A stretch of 64,000 nt of DNA from NCBI RefSeq assembly GCF_022347565.1, contig NZ_JAKRGH010000004.1, positions 1 through 64,000 on the forward strand. The letters run 5' to 3'. Under the pieces are notes generated by a model. That model made no database searches, was not told the DNA's origin, and was given only the letters and a program-made list of their open reading frames with translations. The translations under genes and the position numbers were made by a program. Origin of the DNA: Vibrio sp. Of7-15. GTDB lineage: Bacteria; Pseudomonadota; Gammaproteobacteria; Enterobacterales; Vibrionaceae. Below are positions 36,942 through 45,695 of the stretch, in pieces; within the stretch, counting starts at the first letter, position 1, and each line of letters begins with the position of its first letter.

Positions 36942-38016
36942 TTGCAAACTCCTCTAGAATCGCAGGAGGTTGTCCAGATAGGGATACAAGAAAAGACTTA
37001 ATATCGTCAATGGTCTGGGGTGCAAGTGTCTTACCTAACTGACTTTCCCCCATGATCTTTATTGCTTCTTCGAGTGATTGAGTTTTCCCGTCATGAAAAT
37101 AAGGGGCTGTTTTATCTACGTTCCTTAAACTTGCTACTCGAAATAAATACATATCTTCAAGTTTTGAGGTAAACAGATGTCTTCCAGTATCTTTTGAGCG
37201 TTCCTCTCCTCTTGCTCCATCACTAAAAACCCCAAATTGCATGACCATCCCACCGCCAATATTTATTCCTCGGTGGCAGCCAATACAACCCTCACCTTGA
37301 AAGCTTTCCCATCCACGCACTTGCTGTTCACTAAGGGCAGAATGATCACCTAAAAGATATTGATCAAATGGGGCATTAGGTGTGGTTAAACTACGAATAA
37401 ATTCAATGAGAACCGTTTTAATAGTATCTTTTGTAATATCTAAGTTCGCCTCATTAAACAAAGTGCTATAACGATGAGAAGACGAAACATACTCTGTGAC
37501 TACATTCCAGTTTGAATCCATCTCCAGCACATTATGAATTGGACCATCAATTTGCTCCCGTAAGCTATTAACTCTGGCATCCCAGAAAAAACGATAGTTA
37601 AAAGCACTGTTAAAAATCGTCAATGAATTACGGCTTCCTTTCCCTCCGACCCCCGTTGACACTTCTTTATGTTCAGCACCGTTAGTACTTAAACTATGGC
37701 AACTTTCGCAACTGATGCGTTTATTGGAAGAAAGGTTGGAATCTTTAAATAGCAACCAGCCAATTTTGGCTTGTTTCTTATCGACATTAACCTCATAGGG
37801 AATAGGTAATATTGCGGATTGATCGTCAATATCATAAATAGGCACAGACACCGTGCTCTCCGCCAGTAAGTCAAGCGAAGGCTGTGAGACGATCTGTTGA
37901 GCATCATTATGACTATGCTCAAGTAACTTTGACGAAGATACAGCCTCATATAAAAGTATTGCTAAAGAGGCTGTTACAATAAAGCCTCCCAAAATTAACC
38001 ATGGCTTGTTATCCAT
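36934..38016 (-). CDS. membrane-anchored di-heme cytochrome c peroxidase family protein
   Basis: The 360-residue protein has an uncleaved N-terminal anchor ([19 protein letters not shown]) and two c-type heme sites, CESCH at 103-107 and CIGCH at 244-248, in the bacterial di-heme peroxidase/MauG family order. Other family features: [34 protein letters not shown], and late [16 protein letters not shown]. It should reduce peroxide in the periplasm or act as a redox sensor. Classical CcpA is soluble and stands with electron donors; this one is anchored and overlaps a sensor kinase gene, which points to a signalling connection. Confidence 0.9.
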   Translation of the reverse strand: MDNKPWLILGGFIVTASLAILLYEAVSSSKLLEHSHNDAQQIVSQPSLDLLAESTVSVPIYDIDDQSAILPIPYEVNVDKKQAKIGWLLFKDSNLSSNKRISCESCHSLSTNGAEHKEVSTGVGGKGSRNSLTIFNSAFNYRFFWDARVNSLREQIDGPIHNVLEMDSNWNVVTEYVSSSHRYSTLFNEANLDITKDTIKTVLIEFIRSLTTPNAPFDQYLLGDHSALSEQQVRGWESFQGEGCIGCHRGINIGGGMVMQFGVFSDGARGEERSKDTGRHLFTSKLEDMYLFRVASLRNVDKTAPYFHDGKTQSLEEAIKIMGESQLGKTLAPQTIDDIKSFLVSLSGQPPAILEEFANE

Positions 38017-38368
38017 AATTTGTATCCCATACTTTGATAGTCGAGTGCTACAAATTTCATTTCAATAAAATAAACTTAGGTGCATATGCAAAAGAGGTAA
38101 AGTCTAAGATATAAAGCGATAGTTAGAGATAAAGGAGTGAGACTTGCGGTAATTCAGTGGGCATTAGGGGGCGAAATAATCTACAAGTGAATATTCGTAT
38201 TCAGGCAAGACTTTTTTTTATAAGTAAAACCAATGGTACTACCATTCATTTTTCGCTTTCATTATAGGTTTAATTTAGTAACATTTTTTTATTCTTGTTC
38301 GCTGTTTATTTACAATTAAATTGCTATACACTCTTGCATGTTATTTACCTAGCTTATTTGGAGAAAAA
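38017..38368. other. divergent promoter region of peroxidase operon and cytochrome b562
   Basis: This 352-base gap has no credible coding frame. A 10-bp palindrome TGCATATGCA occurs at 38081-38090. A T-rich run follows 38208. Both divergent genes encode heme proteins, so shared control is possible but no named operator was recognised. Confidence 0.4.
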
Positions 38369-38752
38369 ATGAAGGCGCTGTCTTTTTCACTGGCTTTTTT
38401 GTTATTTACCGGGAGTGTCTCTGCATCCGACAACCTTAATGTCACCATGAAAAAAATGCGAGTGGCTTTTAAACAAGCAGCTGAGGCACAAAGCATTGAA
38501 GAAATGAAAACACCGCTTGCTGAATTAGATGTTCTTATTCAGCACTCCAAACAAGGCCAGTATCCTGAAGAAAAGCGCGAACTTTACATGAGTGGTTTTA
38601 ACAAACTATCCGCGGTAGTCGACATCGTTGAGTCAGAAGTAGAACAAGGCAATTTAGAACAAGCAAAAGAAGCACTGCGTGAAATTGATGAGTTAAGAGT
38701 CGAGTATCATAAAAAACGTAACCCAAGTATTTGGAGTCGTTTATTCAGCTAA
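38369..38752 (+). CDS. cybC: cytochrome b562
   Basis: Start at 38369 with GGAG upstream (TTTGGAGAAAAAATG); the frame extends upstream but the signal peptide begins here: MKALSFSLAFLLFTGSVSA. The 127-residue precursor gives a four-helix periplasmic electron carrier. Heme ligands are consistent with Met in NVTMKKM near the mature N-terminus and His in VEYHKKRN near the C-terminus. The heme is held by Met and His without covalent CxxCH attachment. Physiological partners are unknown in this family. It lies divergent from the di-heme peroxidase gene. Confidence 0.85.
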   Translation: MKALSFSLAFLLFTGSVSASDNLNVTMKKMRVAFKQAAEAQSIEEMKTPLAELDVLIQHSKQGQYPEEKRELYMSGFNKLSAVVDIVESEVEQGNLEQAKEALREIDELRVEYHKKRNPSIWSRLFS

Positions 38753-38773
38753 GTTGAACAAAAAATAGAGAAT

Positions 38774-38806
38774 AAAAAAGGCGAAATCACTTCGCCTTTT
38801 TTATTT
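38774..38806. terminator. bidirectional terminator between cytochrome b562 and desaturase
   Basis: AAAAGGCGAA and TTCGCCTTTT form the stem, with A/T runs on both sides, so either converging transcript can stop here. Confidence 0.88.
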
Positions 38807-38821
38807 CATTACCTATGAGTA

Positions 38822-39958
38822 TTAAGTACTTGGCGCATACTGAATCGCCATTGCTTGCCAATGTCTACGTTGCTCTTTCACACGAGACTTCAGCTCTTGA
38901 TACTGCTTTTGCAACTCAAATAAATCATACTGTTCAGCTAATGCTTTCTTCTTTACTTCTAGCATTTTTTTCTTAACAGCGTATAACTCCGTCATTTGAG
39001 CAATAAACGCATCGTACTCATCTTGTAAGTTTTGTTTTATCTGAGCGCAATTAGGGAGTGTCATTACATGATTGTTTGCTCGCTGAAGTAACATTTTGGC
39101 TTTTGCTTTTTCTATACGCTCTTCAGGGCAAACTCGTAACTTAGATGTTAAGCCTAACCACGCACAACTTTTAATCAACCATTTTGTTGGATCGTATTGC
39201 CACCATTGAATGCCATTACGGTAATCATTTTCGAAAATATGATGGTAATTATGGTAACCCTCACCGAATGTCAAAACCGCCAGTAAGCCATTGTCGCGCG
39301 CAGTATTTTTATCTGTGTATGGCTGACTGCCCCATATATGAGCCAAAGAGTTAATAAAGAAAGTCGTGTGGTGATTCAGCACTAAACGAAGCGCGCCTAC
39401 AACCAATACCATACCAATAACATCGCCGTATATAACACCAAGTGCCACAGGCACACCTAAGTTCATCAACAACGCAAGTGGGACATAATATTTATGCTGC
39501 CACATAACGATCTTATCTTTTTGCAGATCACGACAGTTGCTGTAATCAGAATATACGGCAACATTGTAGTGACGCAGCATCCAACCTATGTGTGAGTACC
39601 AAAAGCCACGCTTCGCTGAATATGGGTCTTTATCATTATCATCAACATGACGATGATGCACTCGATGATCTGAAGACCAATGCAACGCACTGTTCTGCAA
39701 AGCAAATGCCCCACCTAATGCGAAAATAAATCGAAGAACAGGATGCGCTTCATAAGCCTTGTGGGACCATAAACGGTGATAGCCCGCGGTAATAGATAAG
39801 TTACAAAAACTAAAAGTTGCAAGTAACCACAACCAATGCTCGATTCCATAGCCTTCAAACCATCCATATAGAGGGACAGCGACTACAGCTAACAGCATAC
39901 TGAAAGAAAAAATAAAGACGTTAAGCCAAATCAGTGGCGGTTTTTTTTGATCAGACAT
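38822..39958 (-). CDS. acyl-CoA/fatty-acid delta-9 desaturase
   Basis: The 378-residue membrane enzyme has the three histidine boxes of the SCD/OLE1-like desaturases: HRLWSH at 61-66, HRVHH at 98-102, and HNYHH in the C-half (EGYHNYHHIFEND), which bind the di-iron centre that introduces a double bond using oxygen. Four membrane helices surround them. The C-terminal 90 residues form a Lys/Gln/Glu-rich coiled coil (YAVKKKMLEVKKKALAEQ), longer than in most bacterial members. Two palindromes matching the FabR operator lie 17-61 bases upstream, so repression in response to membrane lipid saturation is likely. Confidence 0.93.
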   Translation of the reverse strand: MSDQKKPPLIWLNVFIFSFSMLLAVVAVPLYGWFEGYGIEHWLWLLATFSFCNLSITAGYHRLWSHKAYEAHPVLRFIFALGGAFALQNSALHWSSDHRVHHRHVDDNDKDPYSAKRGFWYSHIGWMLRHYNVAVYSDYSNCRDLQKDKIVMWQHKYYVPLALLMNLGVPVALGVIYGDVIGMVLVVGALRLVLNHHTTFFINSLAHIWGSQPYTDKNTARDNGLLAVLTFGEGYHNYHHIFENDYRNGIQWWQYDPTKWLIKSCAWLGLTSKLRVCPEERIEKAKAKMLLQRANNHVMTLPNCAQIKQNLQDEYDAFIAQMTELYAVKKKMLEVKKKALAEQYDLFELQKQYQELKSRVKEQRRHWQAMAIQYAPST

Positions 39959-39975
39959 TCCATGACCTAAATTTC

Positions 39976-39993
39976 GGCGTACAAGTGTGCGCT
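39976..39993 (-). promoter_or_regulatory. FabR-like operator, copy 1
   Basis: GGCGTACAAGTGTGCGCT matches the palindromic FabR consensus AGCGTACAnnTGTTCGCT as I recall it, with two differences. It lies 18 bases upstream of the desaturase ATG. Confidence 0.65.
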
Positions 39994-40001
39994 AGGTTAT
40001 C

Positions 40002-40019
40002 AGCGTACATGTGTTAGTC
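40002..40019 (-). promoter_or_regulatory. FabR-like operator, copy 2
   Basis: AGCGTACATGTGTTAGTC matches the left half and centre of the same consensus. It starts 26 bases from copy 1, i.e. about two and a half helical turns. Confidence 0.6.
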
Positions 40020-40505
40020 AAGTTTAAAAGCACATTGAATCGTGTCACTTTGTTTCAACAGGATTCGTTATAAGTTTAGTCTCTTTCTAAAAAACACTAA
40101 AATCACACTATCAACACTAAAAGATAACAAGCAGCGTATTAACCTTATTTTCCACCATTGTTTTTGATTTAGAGCAAATAAAAATAAGAAAAACCACCAA
40201 ACAGTTTAATAAACAACCAGTAATTGATTTATCTAAAAATAGTAAAAATAGGACACTAGAACATAAACCACTGATAAATAATAAATATATTAAAACCATG
40301 CAGAATACAGCCGGAAAATGGAAACGATTGCCATCACCCTTTCAACAGATTTGGTAATCAATGGAGGTTTATTTTGATAAGACAGAACATAATGTGACTT
40401 ACTTCTCAAGATTCTGAGTAAAGAGTCAATAAACTAAGCCCATAACATAACGACACCAAATCAACAGGTTTGGTTAATATAATTTAGTTTAGAAGAGAGA
40501 CACCA
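40020..40505. other. AT-rich intergenic region before xapX-deoD, with a direct repeat
   Basis: No convincing gene is seen; a 60-codon minus-strand frame at 40117-40299 has AT-driven composition and no ribosome site. A 14-base direct repeat TCAACAGrTTTGGT occurs at 40342-40355 and 40461-40474, the second within an inverted repeat ACCAAA-8-TTTGGT at 40455-40474. These may be regulator sites for the xapX-deoD unit. Confidence 0.4.
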
Positions 40506-40676
40506 ATGACTGAGATCGCATTAGCCGTAGTATCAGGTCTTATTGTGGGCATTATTTTTTCAGCAGTTAAACTGCCGCTTCCAGCTCCTCCGGTATTACC
40601 GGGTATTATGGGTATCGTTGGTGTTTACCTTGGTGGTGTGGCTTACACCTCTATCATCGAAAAATTCTTTTCTTAA
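40506..40676 (+). CDS. XapX-domain small membrane protein
   Basis: The 56-residue product fits the XapX/DUF1427 family: an initial helix (EIALAVVSGLIVGIIFSAV), a Pro-rich turn KLPLPAPPVLPGIMGI, and a second helix (VGVYLGGVAY). The Pro-turn is the family signature. Family members are found near nucleoside metabolism genes, and here it lies 38 bases upstream of deoD, so they are likely co-transcribed. Its function is unknown; a small integral membrane protein with two helices is expected. AGAGAG serves as ribosome site. Confidence 0.88.
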   Translation: MTEIALAVVSGLIVGIIFSAVKLPLPAPPVLPGIMGIVGVYLGGVAYTSIIEKFFS

Positions 40677-40714
40677 TCTATAAATAATAATTTCAATATT
40701 GTTGGAGACATCTT

Positions 40715-41425
40715 ATGGCTACCCCACACATTAACGCACAAGCTGGTGATTTCGCTGAAACAGTACTAATGCCAGGCGATCCACTACGCGCAAAATTCAT
40801 TGCTGAAAACTTCCTAGAAGATGTTAAGCAAGTTTGTGATGTTCGCAACATGTTCGGTTACACAGGAACATACAAAGGTAAAAAAATCTCTGTAATGGGC
40901 CACGGCATGGGCATCCCATCTGCATGTATCTATGTACACGAACTGATCGCTGAGTACGGTGTTAAAAACGTAATCCGCGTTGGTAGTTGTGGTGCTGTTC
41001 ACGATGACGTGAAACTAATGGATGTTGTAATCGGTATGGGTGCATCAACTGATTCTAAAGTTAACCGTATCCGTTTCAACGACCACGATTTCGCAGCGAT
41101 TGCTGACTTCGGTCTTCTTGAGACTGCTGTTTCACAAGCGCGTGAACTAGAAGTACCAGTTAAAGTTGGTAACGTATTCTCTGCTGATCTTTTCTACAGC
41201 CCAGAGTCTGACCTTTTCGACAAAATGGAAAAACTAGGCATCCTAGGTGTTGATATGGAAGCGGCAGGCATCTACGGTGTTGCTGCGGATCTTGGTGCGA
41301 AAGCACTGACTATCCTAACGGTTTCAGATCACATCAAGCGCGGTGAAAAACTAAGCTCTGAAGATCGTCAAAAGTCATTCAATGACATGATGACAGTTGC
41401 ACTTGAAACTGCAATCAAACTTTAA
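40715..41425 (+). CDS. deoD: purine-nucleoside phosphorylase DeoD
   Basis: The 236-residue hexameric-type PNP splits purine (deoxy)ribonucleosides with phosphate. Sequence landmarks: [73 protein letters not shown] and VSDHIK, all DeoD hallmarks. Vibrios often carry a second deoD with the deo operon on the large chromosome, so this may be the second copy. Codon use is strongly biased (typical of high expression), like talB and tkt. TTGGAG lies upstream of the ATG. Downstream, the zinc-ribbon gene starts 33 bases later. Confidence 0.95.
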   Translation: MATPHINAQAGDFAETVLMPGDPLRAKFIAENFLEDVKQVCDVRNMFGYTGTYKGKKISVMGHGMGIPSACIYVHELIAEYGVKNVIRVGSCGAVHDDVKLMDVVIGMGASTDSKVNRIRFNDHDFAAIADFGLLETAVSQARELEVPVKVGNVFSADLFYSPESDLFDKMEKLGILGVDMEAAGIYGVAADLGAKALTILTVSDHIKRGEKLSSEDRQKSFNDMMTVALETAIKL

Positions 41426-41458
41426 TTTATTGATACTTAATATCTAAGGGGAGAAAGG

Positions 41459-42925
41459 GTGCCCACAGGGAAACTACCTCCAGCCGCAAAAGGGTTGCAA
41501 CTCAACTTTTGTAAAACATTGGCGTGTGACAACTTTGGTCTGAGCGACGAACAGCGATATTTGCTGCAACGTACCAACCCTAAGCGTCCGGCATTGGTTT
41601 GTCGAGAGTGCGGTGCTTTTCCTCCCCTGCTCAATAATGAAGAGGTACTCGTTGAGTACTCTCGATTGAAGGCTGTTCAAAGCAGCGGCCTTCCTGCATG
41701 TAACCATCCAGAATGTGAGAACTTCGGTCTTCCTGTTCTTACTCACCGTTCCCATTACCATGCTTTCGGGTACAGCGGCGATCGCCAACGTTACCGATGC
41801 AAAGCGTGTGAAGGAACTTTTGTTGACCGCTGGTCAGGCTTTAATGGCAAAAACCAAGTTCAACAAAAGCTTCTTGCCATGTTATTTACAGGCTACGCCG
41901 TGCGAGATATCTGCCGTCGCCTGCACATGAATCCAAAAACCTTTTACGATCAACTGTCGCATATTGCGAGCCGTTGCCGTCGCCAAATGTCTATGTTTGA
42001 TGCTCGTCTTCCGAAACAGCATTCATCCTTAACTTTGGCTTCAAATGTGACGCAGCTGCAACCTAACAGCCACAACGGTGTGTTATGGATATCAACAGGT
42101 GAAGCGAAAAGTGGTTACATTGTTAGCCAACACATTAATTACTCTGCATCAGAAACACCTTCTGGCCCGCTGGATCATGATCCATACGAAGAAAATTCAA
42201 GACTTCTGCCCGCCGATTATGTTGGAGAAGCACACAGTCAAGAGCCAACACCAGGGAATACACTAAGTCGAGTGGATGCAAAATACCGTGAAATCTTGGC
42301 TCGTGCCAATGTCGAAGATCCGCTTGGTAATGCTATAGAATTAAACTACCCGACAAAAGGTGCGATCATTCGTCCACCGTATGCATCATATGCTCATTAC
42401 CTGCACTTACATGACTTTATTAATGAATGTGATGAACTAACCATCTATATGCCGCAAGAACCATTGCTTCGTTCTGCCTGTATGACCGTTTTTCTTGAAA
42501 GAATGAAGCAAAAGACCATCAACTTAATTTATGTTGTGGAAGACCCAGGCTGGCAACAAGAACAAGAAGCAGAGAAAGTCGATATTGTATTGGTTGGTTG
42601 GTGGCGCGATCGCTGGGCATTTACAAAAAATAATAATATTGGAAAAGGCGTGTGTCATTTAGGCAGTAGCACTGGTAATGAAGCTCACTGGTTAAAAGAG
42701 GCCAGCTTCCGCTCGGTCAGCCAATTCCAGCAACGATTTCATGATCAATTTTCACAACTGGTGAATGAACCACGGCGAAAATTAAGGCCTGCTGGTTTAT
42801 TGCCGTTGCTAGATATTTATCGAGCATGGCATAACTTATGCCGTCAAAATCGCACAGGGCAAACACCAGCACAAGAGTTAGGGCTAACATCTTCTCCTCT
42901 TACTCTTCAACAACTACTTAGCTAA
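41459..42925 (+). CDS. zinc-ribbon/HTH protein resembling a domesticated IS1-type transposase
   Basis: The 488-residue protein starts with GTG behind AGGGGAG. It has two pairs of zinc-ribbon-type cysteine motifs, C18/C23 with C48/C51 and C81/C86 with C114/C117 (RYRCKACEGTFVDRW), then a helix-turn-helix (AVRDICRRLHMNPKTFYDQL, about 147-166). This N-terminal order is that of InsA/IS1-like transposases. The long C-terminal part looks like a modified catalytic core (NGVLWISTGEAKSGYIV), with Asn where the first catalytic Asp would be expected. No terminal inverted repeats are visible. Closely following deoD, it looks like a fixed vibrio gene, perhaps a regulator. Function unknown. Confidence 0.7.
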   Translation: MPTGKLPPAAKGLQLNFCKTLACDNFGLSDEQRYLLQRTNPKRPALVCRECGAFPPLLNNEEVLVEYSRLKAVQSSGLPACNHPECENFGLPVLTHRSHYHAFGYSGDRQRYRCKACEGTFVDRWSGFNGKNQVQQKLLAMLFTGYAVRDICRRLHMNPKTFYDQLSHIASRCRRQMSMFDARLPKQHSSLTLASNVTQLQPNSHNGVLWISTGEAKSGYIVSQHINYSASETPSGPLDHDPYEENSRLLPADYVGEAHSQEPTPGNTLSRVDAKYREILARANVEDPLGNAIELNYPTKGAIIRPPYASYAHYLHLHDFINECDELTIYMPQEPLLRSACMTVFLERMKQKTINLIYVVEDPGWQQEQEAEKVDIVLVGWWRDRWAFTKNNNIGKGVCHLGSSTGNEAHWLKEASFRSVSQFQQRFHDQFSQLVNEPRRKLRPAGLLPLLDIYRAWHNLCRQNRTGQTPAQELGLTSSPLTLQQLLS

Positions 42926-42928
42926 CCG

Positions 42929-42963
42929 AATAAGCAAGCCTTAAACCGCTTGCTTATTTTTTC
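42929..42963 (+). terminator. terminator of the deoD unit
   Basis: AATAAGCAAGC and GCTTGCTTATT form a perfect 11-bp stem with an 8-base loop and TTTTT tail, seven bases past the stop. Confidence 0.9.
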
Positions 42964-42994
42964 ATACCTGCAATATCATAAATAAAACGAGATC

Positions 42995-43027
42995 TGAACA
43001 GATGTTCTTGCTGTGAACATTTGTACA
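42995..43027 (+). promoter_or_regulatory. twin TGAACA-type operators before the SorC-family gene
   Basis: TGAACAGATGTTCT (42995-43008) and TGAACATTTGTACA (43014-43027) share a TGAACAnnTGTnC palindrome and begin 19 bases apart. They precede the regulator start by about 50 bases and may be autoregulatory sites. Confidence 0.55.
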
Positions 43028-43077
43028 AACTTGCAATACTCTCTACAATCACTCCGTCTAATTTGCAGGAGTACCTC

Positions 43078-44079
43078 ATGCCTCAACTTCCATCCCCCTC
43101 TGCTGATAACCAGCTAGATGACAATGATACGCTGACAGAAATTGCGATTCTTTATTATCAAGAAGGGGCAACTCAAGAAGAGATTTCCAAAAAGTTTGGT
43201 ATGTCTCGTGCAAAGATCGGTCGGATGTTACGCAAAGCCCGTGAAGAAGGGATTGTCGAAATTACAGTAAAATTTCACCCTGTTTATAGCGCTCAACTAG
43301 AACAAAGACTGGTGGAAACCTTCAATTTAAAGCGAGCTCTAATCGCATTAGATCAATCTGACTCTACAGAACAGCGCAAACAAGTTGCAACCTTAGTTTC
43401 AAGCTACCTTGATAGTAACCTACAAGACGACATGGCCGTTGCTGTGGGTCAAGGTCAAAACGTTGCAGCCGTTGCCGATCTTGCGGGTGTGGTGTCACAC
43501 CGTAACGCCCGTTTTGTCTGTGCGATTGGAGGCACCCACCGTAGTGGAGATATCATCAACGCCGATCATATTTGCCGTCGTTTGGCTAAAAAATACGGCG
43601 GCAGTAGTGAGACTCTATACGCCCCTGCTTACGTAACCAGCCCAGAACTGCGTGAAGCTTTCATGTCTCACAGCACTATTACCGAAACCCTTAACCAAGC
43701 GAGAAAAGCAGAATTTGCTCTCGTAGGTATTGGTGATATGGATGAAAACAGTCACATGGTAAAACTAGGTTTTTTCAGCCCTAAAGAGTTCGTTGAGGCC
43801 CGTTTAAATGAAGGTATTGTTGGTGATATTGGTGGCTTCGACTTTTTTAAACTCGACGGCAGCCACGCCGATACCATGATGCGAGGCCGTGTTATCGGCT
43901 TAGAAATGGAAGACCTTCGCCAAATCCCAAATGTGGTTGCAATGGCCAGTGAGAGCCGCAAAGCCTTGTCTATTATGGGTGCACTTCGTACCGGAGTTAT
44001 TGATGTTCTTGCCACCAGTGTAAGCTGTGCCATGGCACTATTAAACTTAGCGGAAGACACTTCAAAAAACGTGAAGTGA
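43078..44079 (+). CDS. SorC/DeoR-family sugar-binding transcriptional regulator
   Basis: Start at 43078, with AGGAG seven bases upstream; the open frame back to 43021 would cover the operator region. The 333-residue protein has an N-terminal HTH (AILYYQEGATQEEISKKFGMSRAKIGRMLRKAREEGIVEI) and the SorC sugar-binding domain (AVAVGQGQNVAAVADL, FVCAIGGTHRSG, YAPAYVTSP, FALVGIGDMDENSHMVKLGFFS, GDIGGFDF). Such regulators respond to phosphorylated sugars. Given talB and tkt about 3.5 kb downstream, pentose phosphate genes are plausible targets, but two signalling genes intervene. The effector is unknown. Confidence 0.9.
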   Translation: MPQLPSPSADNQLDDNDTLTEIAILYYQEGATQEEISKKFGMSRAKIGRMLRKAREEGIVEITVKFHPVYSAQLEQRLVETFNLKRALIALDQSDSTEQRKQVATLVSSYLDSNLQDDMAVAVGQGQNVAAVADLAGVVSHRNARFVCAIGGTHRSGDIINADHICRRLAKKYGGSSETLYAPAYVTSPELREAFMSHSTITETLNQARKAEFALVGIGDMDENSHMVKLGFFSPKEFVEARLNEGIVGDIGGFDFFKLDGSHADTMMRGRVIGLEMEDLRQIPNVVAMASESRKALSIMGALRTGVIDVLATSVSCAMALLNLAEDTSKNVK

Positions 44080-44219
44080 TCCTCACTTATTTTAAAAACT
44101 AAATTTATGCTGCAAATGATTCTAATCTTTGTGGATTGGATCAGGCTGTCTGGCTATTAATAAGAAAGTATTTAATATTATAATGCCACCAGATGCAGTA
44201 TAGATGTTAGGGTTTACCG

Positions 44220-45695
44220 TTGGATGTAACACGAAATAGTATTGACGATTTATTAAAAAAAACCTCTGAATTACTTGAAAAGCACAGTTCACAAGCACAG
44301 CAACAGGCTAAAGAGATTCTGCTTCAGTCAGAACTGATCCGCTACCACCTCGGTACAATTAAAGCGTCAATATTACTTTCTCGCACACACTGGCACCTAA
44401 TGGAGTACGATGCAGGTTTAAAAGCCATAAAATCAGCCCATAAACTGCTTCAAAACCAAGAAAGCGATGATTTATTGCCCGAAGTACTGCATATCTACGC
44501 GTTGCAATACTGGGGTAAAGCGCGTCACTTCTCCGCTCAGCAATACTGGATCAATGCCTTAGAGCAAGCATCACTCACCGGTAACATACACATTGAACTG
44601 GAAGCATTAATAGGCCTTGGGAATATTTGGCGAATCACCGACGAATTGGAATTGGCGAAAAACACCCATAAATTGGCCGCCGATCGAGCAAGCAAGCTGG
44701 CTATCTACTCATTAGCAGGCAAAGCATCTATTCTGTTGGCCTGGGATAAGTACTTACTGGCTGATTATCTTGGCATGCTCAGTACACTCGATGTCGCCGA
44801 TGCCATGCTCATTCATTGGGACGACCCAACTTGGCAAGCTGAAATTTATGATTTTAGAGGAGTGGCCTATTTAGGGCTGAACCGACTTGACGAAGCAGAA
44901 GCCTTTTCACAAAAAGCGTATGACATTGCCCTAGCCCACAATCAAACTTGGATGAAAGCACATTCGGCGATCAGCCAAGCTCGTGTTGCTCAAATGAAAC
45001 AAAATTTTGTGAAAGCCACTGAGCTGCTTTCCTTAGCTGAAACGACAGCAAAAGCGTTTGATAAAGGCGAATTACTCTCTCAGATTAGCCTATTGCAATC
45101 AAAAATTGCTGAACAAACGCACGACTATGAACAAGCACTGATTCATTACAAACGCTTTAGGGCGTATGAAATCGACCTTCTTCAAGAACAAACCAGTGCA
45201 TTAGGGCGAGATAAAACAAACAATTCTAAAAAGCGCCTAGATATGCGGGCCATAAAACTCATTAACCTTATTCGCTCCCAACTTGAAACAAGCACATCCA
45301 ATGTTCTTCCCTACCTTGTGCCAGAAACAACATGGTGGGAATATTTATTAGCGAATAAAAGCCAAATACACAATAACGGTCATCATGTCTTACTGATTCA
45401 ACATCCTGATCATGAGTTCTTAGAGCGAATGATCACTCTCTGTCATGGTCTTTGTGTGCAAGGTGACCAGTTGGCTAAACTTGATAGCACGATTCTCGCC
45501 ATTCTTATTAAAGCGGATAACTACCAGGCTCAACAATTTTATAGAAACATTCAACAATTTCTAACCATGGCCTCATGGCTACGAACATCACATGATCCAA
45601 CAAAAGCCAAAGTAGCCCAATTCAGTGTCTCTGCATTTCCTCTGACATTAGAACAACTTAATCAAAAACTTAATAACAACAAGAATGTAGCATGA
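44220..45695 (+). CDS. TPR protein with degenerate GGDEF-like C-terminus
   Basis: The 491-residue protein begins with TTG, preceded by AGGG. Residues 1-340 are TPR-like helix pairs (LLSRTHWHLMEYDAGLKAIKSAHKLL, DEAEAFSQKAYDIALAHN). The C-terminal 130 residues (HHVLLIQHPDHEFLERMITLCHGL, DSTILAILIKADNYQAQQFYRNIQQF) have the order of a GGDEF domain: a first-strand motif like LLxIDIDHFKxIN, then a beta hairpin in which the GGDEF loop has become LDSTI, and a helix like QALxxAERIR. It cannot be a catalytically active cyclase. It overlaps the next gene by four bases (ATGA), which encodes the same architecture with an active loop. Confidence 0.7.
   Translation: MDVTRNSIDDLLKKTSELLEKHSSQAQQQAKEILLQSELIRYHLGTIKASILLSRTHWHLMEYDAGLKAIKSAHKLLQNQESDDLLPEVLHIYALQYWGKARHFSAQQYWINALEQASLTGNIHIELEALIGLGNIWRITDELELAKNTHKLAADRASKLAIYSLAGKASILLAWDKYLLADYLGMLSTLDVADAMLIHWDDPTWQAEIYDFRGVAYLGLNRLDEAEAFSQKAYDIALAHNQTWMKAHSAISQARVAQMKQNFVKATELLSLAETTAKAFDKGELLSQISLLQSKIAEQTHDYEQALIHYKRFRAYEIDLLQEQTSALGRDKTNNSKKRLDMRAIKLINLIRSQLETSTSNVLPYLVPETTWWEYLLANKSQIHNNGHHVLLIQHPDHEFLERMITLCHGLCVQGDQLAKLDSTILAILIKADNYQAQQFYRNIQQFLTMASWLRTSHDPTKAKVAQFSVSAFPLTLEQLNQKLNNNKNVA

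Noticed and set aside
40117-40299. 60-codon hydrophobic minus-strand frame
   Set aside because: Composition follows AT-rich DNA (Leu/Phe/Ile by codon bias), no ribosome site, and nothing conserved-looking.
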